From: CANHVK01 sp046304235
GTDB taxonomy: Bacteria; Bacteroidota; Bacteroidia; Flavobacteriales_D; Crocinitomicaceae
NCBI GenBank assembly: GCA_046304235.1
Contig: JBKCEW010000054.1
Coordinates: 1 to 19,877, forward strand
Direction: 5' to 3'
DNA length: 19,877 bases
Part shown: positions 15,133 through 19,877 of the stretch, piece after piece
How positions within the stretch are numbered: the stretch's first letter is position 1
Layout of the letters: each line of letters begins with the position of its first letter
Program-made: the position numbers and the translations under genes
The notes under the pieces: generated by a model
The model's input: only the letters and a program-made list of their open reading frames with translations
Told to the model about the DNA's origin: nothing
Database searches by the model: none

Positions 15133-16587
15133 TTGTCTAGTCACCATCTAAAAAAATCACTAGGACTTGTTGATGCAACTACCGTTGTTGCAGGCTCGAT
15201 GATTGGTTCCGGAATTTTTATTGTTACAGCTCCGATGGCGAGAGACGTTGGTTCTGCAGCTTGGATAATGGTGTTGTGGTTTTTAACTGGTCTAATAACT
15301 GTTTTTGCTGCTTTGAGTTATGGTGAATTAGCAGGAATGATGCCAAATGCGGGTGGACAATATGTTTATCTTCAAAGAGCATATGGAAAAACAGTCTCAT
15401 TTATGTACGGTTGGACAGTGTTTTCTGTTATTCAAACAGGGGTAATTGCAGCTGTTGCTGTAGCATTTTCTAAATATGCAGCAGTTTTCTTTCCTATGCT
15501 AAATACCATCGCGATTGATTTTTTTAAAATTTATTCTGTTACGTACGCCCAATTACTTTCTATTTTTTCATTGGTTGTTTTAACTTTTTTGAACACGGGC
15601 GGTGTTAAAAATGGGAAGTTTATTCAGCTTATTTTTACGTTTGCTAAATTGATTGCCTTATTTGCGTTGATATTTTTAGGGTTATGGATTGGTTTAAAGT
15701 CAGATGTGATTTCCCAAAACTTTACAAATCCATGGGAAGCTAAAAAAACGGTTGTTGATAGTCTAGGCAATGTGAAAACAATTCAATTATCTGGTTTCGC
15801 TTTAATGGGGGCTCTTGGCGCAACAATTATTAACTCTTTATTCTCCTCTGATGCTTGGAATAATGTCACTTTCATCGCAAGTGAAATTAGAGAGCCAAAG
15901 AAAAATATTCCAAGAAGTTTGTTTCTAGGAACTCTGATTGTAACTATTATTTATTTGTTAGCAAATTTAGCTTATTTCGCTTTGATACCGTTGGAGGGAA
16001 ATGTACATGGAAAAGATGCTTTTTCTCAAGGTATCATGTTTATGTCAAATGATCGAGTAGGAGCAGGGGCAGCTGAGATGATTTTTGGTACTGTAGGTTC
16101 TTTTCTTATGGCAGGCTTAATTTTAGTTTCAACGTTTGGTTGTAACAATGGACTTATTCTTGCCGGATCACGTTTATTTCACACAATGGCAAAAGATGGT
16201 CTATTTTTTAAAAAGGCAAAAAAAATAAATAAAAATGATGTTCCTGGTTACGCACTTTGGATTCAATGTATTTGGGCGTCAGTATTATGTTTATCAGGAA
16301 AATATAGTGATTTACTTGTATATAGCACTTTTGCTGCTTTGCTATTTTATATTCTGACAATTCTTGGAATTTTTATTTTAAGAAAAAAAGAACCAAATAC
16401 GGAAAGACCATATAAAGCATGGGGATACCCAATAGTTCCTGCGTTGTATATTCTGATTACGTTTGCCATTTGTGTTGATTTATTGATATATGATTTCAAA
16501 AATTCAGGTATTGGTTTGTTTATTGTTTTTTTAGGTTTACCTATATATTACTTAATTCATAAAAAGAAGGAAAGTATAAATGAATAA
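15133..16587 (+). CDS. APC family amino acid permease (second, TTG start)
   Basis: This 484-residue permease belongs to another APC branch, closer to LAT/SteT-type exchangers. Its first helix has LGLVDATTVVAGSMIGSGIFIV (10-31), followed by GELAGMMPNAGGQYVYLQRAYGK and, later, SDAWNNVTFIASEIREPKKNIPRSL. About 12 helices are expected. An in-frame TGA lies at 15127-15129, and the first in-frame ATG falls inside helix 1 of the product. Translation must therefore begin at the TTG at 15133 (or the ATT just before it). Substrate is unknown: serine/threonine-type or neutral amino acid exchange is a guess from subfamily. The last 8 bases overlap the next gene's start. Confidence 0.91.
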   Translation: MSSHHLKKSLGLVDATTVVAGSMIGSGIFIVTAPMARDVGSAAWIMVLWFLTGLITVFAALSYGELAGMMPNAGGQYVYLQRAYGKTVSFMYGWTVFSVIQTGVIAAVAVAFSKYAAVFFPMLNTIAIDFFKIYSVTYAQLLSIFSLVVLTFLNTGGVKNGKFIQLIFTFAKLIALFALIFLGLWIGLKSDVISQNFTNPWEAKKTVVDSLGNVKTIQLSGFALMGALGATIINSLFSSDAWNNVTFIASEIREPKKNIPRSLFLGTLIVTIIYLLANLAYFALIPLEGNVHGKDAFSQGIMFMSNDRVGAGAAEMIFGTVGSFLMAGLILVSTFGCNNGLILAGSRLFHTMAKDGLFFKKAKKINKNDVPGYALWIQCIWASVLCLSGKYSDLLVYSTFAALLFYILTILGIFILRKKEPNTERPYKAWGYPIVPALYILITFAICVDLLIYDFKNSGIGLFIVFLGLPIYYLIHKKKESINE

Positions 16588-17446
16588 CGAAGATTTTTAT
16601 TTATCAAAAAGAACAAGAAGAGCAATGTTTATATTCGTTGCTCTTTTGTGTTTGGTATCCTTTCTACCTCGTATAATAATCTATCTATTTCCAGACAAAC
16701 CTATTCACATAACGATTGAAGAAAAGAAAATATTTCAAAATTTAAAGTACACACCTACCAAAAAGTTTGAAAAGAAAAAGAAAGTATTTAAGGTTCCACC
16801 ATCAAACTTTGATACTAATTCTTATACTACAACAGAGTGTATTTATTTAGGATTGACAGAAAAACAATCAAATGCTGTAATGAAATTTGGAAAATATGGT
16901 TTCTATTCAAATGAGCAACTCGCAAAAGTATTTGTAATTCCAAAAGAAGTTTTTAGACTTATTAAAGACTCAACTTTTTATCCTGATAGAAAACAGTTTT
17001 TTGAAAATAAAAACGCTTTTAAAAAGGAAGAAGGAGTAAAACCTAAAATTGTTTTAATTGAAATTAATCAAGCGACTGAGGATGAATTGCAATCAATAAA
17101 AGGTATCGGGCCATTTTTTGCGAAAAATATAATCAAACAAAGAGAAAAATTAGGTGGGTTTATCTCTAAACAACAACTTTTGGAAGTTTGGCAATTCACA
17201 CCAGAAAAATTAACAGAAATTGAATCCTCTATCCAAGTTAATCCTTCAAATCTAAAAAAAATAAATATTAATTTGGCAACAGTAGAAGAACTAAAAAATC
17301 ATCCTTACATTAGTTGGAATATTGCAAACTCTATTGTTAAAATGAGATTACAAAAAGGGAATTTTAACTCAATTAACGATCTTTTAGAATCAAAATTAAT
17401 TACAATAGAAATTTTTGAGAAAATTAAACCTTATTTAACTTTATGA
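16580..17446 (+). CDS. Membrane-anchored helix-hairpin-helix (ComEA-like) protein
   Basis: The 288-residue protein has a short cytosolic N-terminus, one membrane segment (about 14-37), a basic linker (about 55-73) and helix-hairpin-helix units. The clearest is INQATEDELQSIKGIGPFFAKNIIKQREKLGGF (162-194). A second runs from 229 (INLATVEELKNHPYISWNIANSIV), and a degenerate one lies around 84-130. HhH modules bind DNA without sequence specificity; ComEA uses one to capture incoming DNA in transformation. The N-in anchor would put the HhH units in the periplasm, fitting DNA uptake, but a structural role is equally possible. It overlaps the permease before it by 8 nt and apt after it by 4 nt. Confidence 0.87.
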   Translation: MNNEDFYLSKRTRRAMFIFVALLCLVSFLPRIIIYLFPDKPIHITIEEKKIFQNLKYTPTKKFEKKKKVFKVPPSNFDTNSYTTTECIYLGLTEKQSNAVMKFGKYGFYSNEQLAKVFVIPKEVFRLIKDSTFYPDRKQFFENKNAFKKEEGVKPKIVLIEINQATEDELQSIKGIGPFFAKNIIKQREKLGGFISKQQLLEVWQFTPEKLTEIESSIQVNPSNLKKININLATVEELKNHPYISWNIANSIVKMRLQKGNFNSINDLLESKLITIEIFEKIKPYLTL

Positions 17447-17970
17447 TACAAGATAAATTAAAAAAAGTAATTCGTGATGTTCCCGATTTTCCAAAACCTG
17501 GGATAAATTTTAAGGATATTAGTACAATAATGCTCGATCCTGTAATTTCCGCTGAAGTATTAGATCATTTGGTTGATTTGTATAAAGATAAAGGTATTAC
17601 AAAAATTGCTGGTATAGAAAGCCGTGGTTTTTTATTTGGATACCCACTTGCAATTAGATTAGGCCTTCCTTTTGTTTTAATTAGAAAAAAAGGAAAATTA
17701 CCATACAAGAAAATCGAACATAGTTATGATTTAGAATATGGTAGTGCTACCATTGAAGTTCACACGGATGCAATTACAGAAGGCGATAAAGTTTTAATTC
17801 ATGATGATTTATTAGCTACAGGAGGATCTGCAAGTGCTGCCGCTGTATTAGTTCAGAAATGCGGGGGAACTGTAGCCGGATTTAATTTCTTGGTTGGTTT
17901 AAGTTTTTTAAATGGTGATAGTATTTTGCAACCTTTTAGTGAGAATATTGTTAAATTAGTAGAATATTAA
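17443..17970 (+). CDS. apt: Adenine phosphoribosyltransferase
   Basis: Apt joins adenine to PRPP, giving AMP and pyrophosphate, and so salvages free adenine. The 175-residue length is normal. Motifs include DFPKPGINFKDIS (15-27), AGIESRGFLFG (56-66), the flexible-loop RKKGKLPYK (81-89) and the PRPP-binding VLIHDDLLATGGSASAA (117-133). The start overlaps the stop of the HhH gene (ATGA), so translation is coupled. In this window Apt would also consume adenine released when methylthioadenosine is cleaved, complementing MtnA, MtnC and MtnD, although the genes are about 7 kb apart. Assignment is secure. Confidence 0.97.
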   Translation: MIQDKLKKVIRDVPDFPKPGINFKDISTIMLDPVISAEVLDHLVDLYKDKGITKIAGIESRGFLFGYPLAIRLGLPFVLIRKKGKLPYKKIEHSYDLEYGSATIEVHTDAITEGDKVLIHDDLLATGGSASAAAVLVQKCGGTVAGFNFLVGLSFLNGDSILQPFSENIVKLVEY

Positions 17971-17996
17971 TTTGTTAAATCTTAATTTACATAATT

Positions 17997-19136
17997 ATGA
18001 ATTTTGATAAAAACGACAATCAAAAAATGATCGCACAAATGGTGCGTGACTTTGCAGAAAAAGAGATAAAACCATATTTTATGGATTGGGATGAATCTCA
18101 AGAATTTCCTGTTCATGTATTCAAAAAATTAGGCGAATTAGGTTTAATGGGTGTGTTTATCCCCGAAACTTATGGAGGTTCTGGTTTTGGCTATTTTGAA
18201 TATATAACTGTAATTGAAGAGATAGCTAAAGTATGTGGATCAGTTGGATTATCTGTTGCTGCTCATAATTCATTGTGTACGGGTCATATTTACTATCATG
18301 GCTCCGAAGAACAAAAAAAGAAATATTTACCAAAATTAGCTTCTGCTGAATGGATTGGTGCTTGGGGATTGACTGAAACGGGAACAGGTTCTGATTCAGG
18401 TAGAATGAATACCACTGCAGTTTTAGATGGAGATCAGTGGGTATTGAATGGTTCTAAAAACTTTATTACTCATGGGAAATCAGGAAATGTTGCTGTTGTG
18501 ATGGCTCGTACCGGTGAAAAAGGAACACCGAATAATTCATCTGCATTTATTGTTGAAATGGGAACACCTGGTTTTTCAGCAGGAAAAAAAGAAAATAAAT
18601 TGGGTATGCGTGCATCAGAAACTTGTGAATTAATTTTTGATAATTGCCGAATACCGAAAGAAAATATTATTGGTGAAATAGGTCATGGTTTCAAGCAAGC
18701 AATGCAAATCCTCGACGGAGGTCGCATCTCGATTGGAGCTTTATCATTAGGTATTGCAAAAGGTGCTTATGAAGCAGCTGTTCAGTATGCTAAAGAAAGA
18801 GAACAGTTTGGCCAATCAATTTCAAAATTCCAAGCGATAGGCTTTAAATTAGCAGACATGGCAACTGAAATAGAAGCAGCAGAACTCTTGTTATACCAGG
18901 CAGCTTATTTAAAAAACAACAAACGCCCAATGACAAAAGAATCTGCAATAGCTAAATATTATGCGTCTGAGGTAGCGTGTAGAGTTGCTAATGAAGCAGT
19001 GCAAATATTCGGAGGTTATGGTTACACAAAAGATTTCCCAGTAGAAAAATTTTACAGAGATGCCAAACTTTGTACTATTGGTGAAGGAACTTCAGAAATT
19101 CAAAAATTAGTTATTTCAAGAGAAATTTTGAAATAA
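17997..19136 (+). CDS. Acyl-CoA dehydrogenase
   Basis: The 379-residue flavoprotein has the complete acyl-CoA dehydrogenase pattern. FAD and substrate contacts lie in WGLTETGTGSDSG (about 123-135) and NGSKNFITHG, the C-terminal helical domain has REQFGQSISKFQAIG, and QIFGGYGYTKDFPVEKFYRDAK binds FAD. The catalytic base is most likely E363 in IGEGTSEIQ, the position used in short- and medium-chain enzymes. It catalyses alpha,beta-desaturation of acyl-CoA in the cytoplasm, passing electrons to electron-transfer flavoprotein. Chain length, or a branched-chain substrate, cannot be decided. It lies 26 nt after apt, without a clear terminator between, and just before the rpsU promoter. Confidence 0.95.
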   Translation: MNFDKNDNQKMIAQMVRDFAEKEIKPYFMDWDESQEFPVHVFKKLGELGLMGVFIPETYGGSGFGYFEYITVIEEIAKVCGSVGLSVAAHNSLCTGHIYYHGSEEQKKKYLPKLASAEWIGAWGLTETGTGSDSGRMNTTAVLDGDQWVLNGSKNFITHGKSGNVAVVMARTGEKGTPNNSSAFIVEMGTPGFSAGKKENKLGMRASETCELIFDNCRIPKENIIGEIGHGFKQAMQILDGGRISIGALSLGIAKGAYEAAVQYAKEREQFGQSISKFQAIGFKLADMATEIEAAELLLYQAAYLKNNKRPMTKESAIAKYYASEVACRVANEAVQIFGGYGYTKDFPVEKFYRDAKLCTIGEGTSEIQKLVISREILK

Positions 19137-19138
19137 AA

Positions 19139-19169
19139 TTTGGATATTTATTTTAATAGTTTAATTTTG
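19139..19169 (+). promoter_or_regulatory. rpsU promoter, near-consensus Bacteroidota type
   Basis: TTTG at 19139-19142 and TAATTTTG at 19162-19169 match the -33 and -7 boxes, with 19 nt between them. The -33 box begins 2 nt after the acyl-CoA dehydrogenase stop. Transcription would start near 19176, leaving a leader of roughly a dozen bases. Confidence 0.78.
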
Positions 19170-19188
19170 TAACCCAAATTAGAATTTA

Positions 19189-19392
19189 ATGAACAAAAAT
19201 ATGTTAATTATCCCAGTTAAAGAAGGCGAAAACATTGAGAGAGCGCTTAAAAAGTACAAGAAGAAATTTGACAAAACTAAAGTTATGTTAGAATTGAGAT
19301 CTCGTAAGGAGTTTACGAAGCCATCTGTTGTTAACAGACAAGCTATCATCAAGGCTACTTACAAAACTAAGATGCAATCTCAACAAGATTAA
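19189..19392 (+). CDS. rpsU: Ribosomal protein bS21
   Basis: The 67-residue basic protein carries the bS21 core MLIIPVKEGENIERALKKYKKKFDKTK and the Bacteroidota-type tail ending KTKMQSQQD. bS21 sits on the small-subunit platform near the 3' end of 16S rRNA. In Flavobacterium johnsoniae it helps hide the anti-Shine-Dalgarno sequence. The start may be 19189 (MNKNMLIIPV) or the ATG at 19201 (MLIIPV), which is the more usual N-terminus in the family; I kept the first ATG. No Shine-Dalgarno sequence is seen before either. A strong promoter precedes the gene and a hairpin terminator follows, so it can be transcribed alone, with xerC next. Confidence 0.96.
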   Translation: MNKNMLIIPVKEGENIERALKKYKKKFDKTKVMLELRSRKEFTKPSVVNRQAIIKATYKTKMQSQQD

Positions 19393-19417
19393 TATAACTT
19401 TTTGATATATTTTTCGT

Positions 19418-19445
19418 AAAGGAGTCTATTATGACTCCTTTTTTT
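19418..19445 (+). terminator. Terminator after rpsU, overlapping the xerC start
   Basis: AAAGGAGTC (19418-19426) and GACTCCTTT (19433-19441) form a nine-pair stem with loop TATTAT, followed by TTTTG. The xerC ATG (19431-19433) begins in the loop, and its second and third codons form the 3' arm. Confidence 0.87.
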
Positions 19446-19877
19446 GTTTTAAATCAATTTTTAAATTCTCTTTCTAATGAGAAAAGATTTTCACAGCATA
19501 CCGTAATTGCATACGAAAATGATTTAAAACAATTTTTCGAATTTTCAGGAATAGATTCTTTAAACAAACTAATTGAGATGAATCATCAGTTGATAAGATC
19601 TTGGTTAGTTGATATGATTGATTCAGGCTTTTCGAATAAAACAGTTAATAGAAAACTATCTTCTCTCAGGTCATTTGTAAAATGGTGTCAAAAGAATGGG
19701 TATTTTGAACAAAACCCATTCAAAAAGGTTATTGCACCAAAAATCCCAAAAAGACTTCCTTTGTTTGTGAAAGAGTCTGAATTAGAAAGTCAAAAAATGA
19801 ACGAGTATTTTTCAGACGATTTTAAAGGGATCAGAAATAGTTTAATCGTAGAATTGTTATATCAAACAGGTATACGT
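19431..19877 (+). CDS. xerC: XerC-type tyrosine recombinase (3' end outside window)
   Basis: The 149 visible codons cover the N-terminal SAM-like DNA-binding domain (LNQFLNSLSNEKRFSQHTVIAYENDLKQFF at about 7-36, NRKLSSLRSFVKWC further on). The catalytic domain begins with KRLPLFVKESEL and runs to ELLYQTGIR. R149 is the first catalytic arginine of tyrosine recombinases; the remaining catalytic residues lie beyond the window. XerC and XerD resolve chromosome dimers at dif. Position directly after rpsU is the usual place for this gene in Flavobacteriales, which favours a housekeeping XerC over a phage or integron integrase. The ATG at 19431 is the only in-frame ATG that keeps the N-terminal domain whole. 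It lies inside the rpsU terminator hairpin. Confidence 0.9.
   Translation, partial: MTPFFVLNQFLNSLSNEKRFSQHTVIAYENDLKQFFEFSGIDSLNKLIEMNHQLIRSWLVDMIDSGFSNKTVNRKLSSLRSFVKWCQKNGYFEQNPFKKVIAPKIPKRLPLFVKESELESQKMNEYFSDDFKGIRNSLIVELLYQTGIR

Noticed and set aside
19431..19877. Recombinase as the integrase of a mobile element
   Set aside because: It sits after rpsU in a conserved housekeeping order, with no attachment repeats or phage genes visible.

Overview
The window reads as chromosomal DNA from a Bacteroidota bacterium, most likely order Flavobacteriales. Four things point there. The DNA is AT-rich. Several genes are preceded by the Bacteroidota promoter form (-33 TTTG, -7 TAnnTTTG), and clear Shine-Dalgarno sequences are essentially absent. 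A secreted protease ends in a type IX secretion (T9SS) sorting domain. Family content is also typical: DUF2851, Bacteroidota-type bS21, and an rpsU-xerC gene order. The genus cannot be fixed from this sequence.

Layout. (1) 1-2544, minus strand: a two-gene operon of a MutT-like NUDIX hydrolase followed 7 nt later by a large PLD-nuclease/SF2-helicase/DUF3427 protein that runs off the left edge. This is the best candidate for a defence or DNA-processing system. (2) 2545-2939, no protein gene: a minus-strand tRNA(CAU), probably tRNA-Ile2, with a promoter and a strong terminator. In its 5' leader lies a second copy of the tRNA 5' part whose D-loop is replaced by an 18-bp palindrome. (3) 2940-7516, plus strand: a small two-helix membrane protein, a lipoprotein, and a 1278-residue C10 (streptopain-like) cysteine protease with four 66-residue repeats and a T9SS tail. 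(4) 7577-10037: mtnD, mtnC and mtnA of the methionine salvage pathway. mtnB and the MTA-cleaving and MTR-phosphorylating enzymes are not in the window.

(5) 10154-12673: DUF2851 protein, a small PspC-domain protein and an RCK-type potassium channel, tightly packed or overlapping. (6) 12717-17970: a sugar-nucleotide-reductase-like SDR, two different APC amino-acid permeases, a membrane-anchored helix-hairpin-helix protein, and adenine phosphoribosyltransferase. Spacings are 3, 34, -8 and -4 nt, so this is probably one operon. (7) 17997-19877: acyl-CoA dehydrogenase, rpsU with a near-consensus promoter, a terminator hairpin, and the first 149 codons of a XerC-type recombinase whose start codon lies inside that hairpin.

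Functional links. MtnA, MtnC and MtnD recycle the methylthioribose part of methylthioadenosine (MTA) to methionine, and Apt can recycle the adenine released from MTA. The permeases may supply amino acids. Most of the window is housekeeping. The accessory-looking parts are the helicase/NUDIX operon and the secreted protease.
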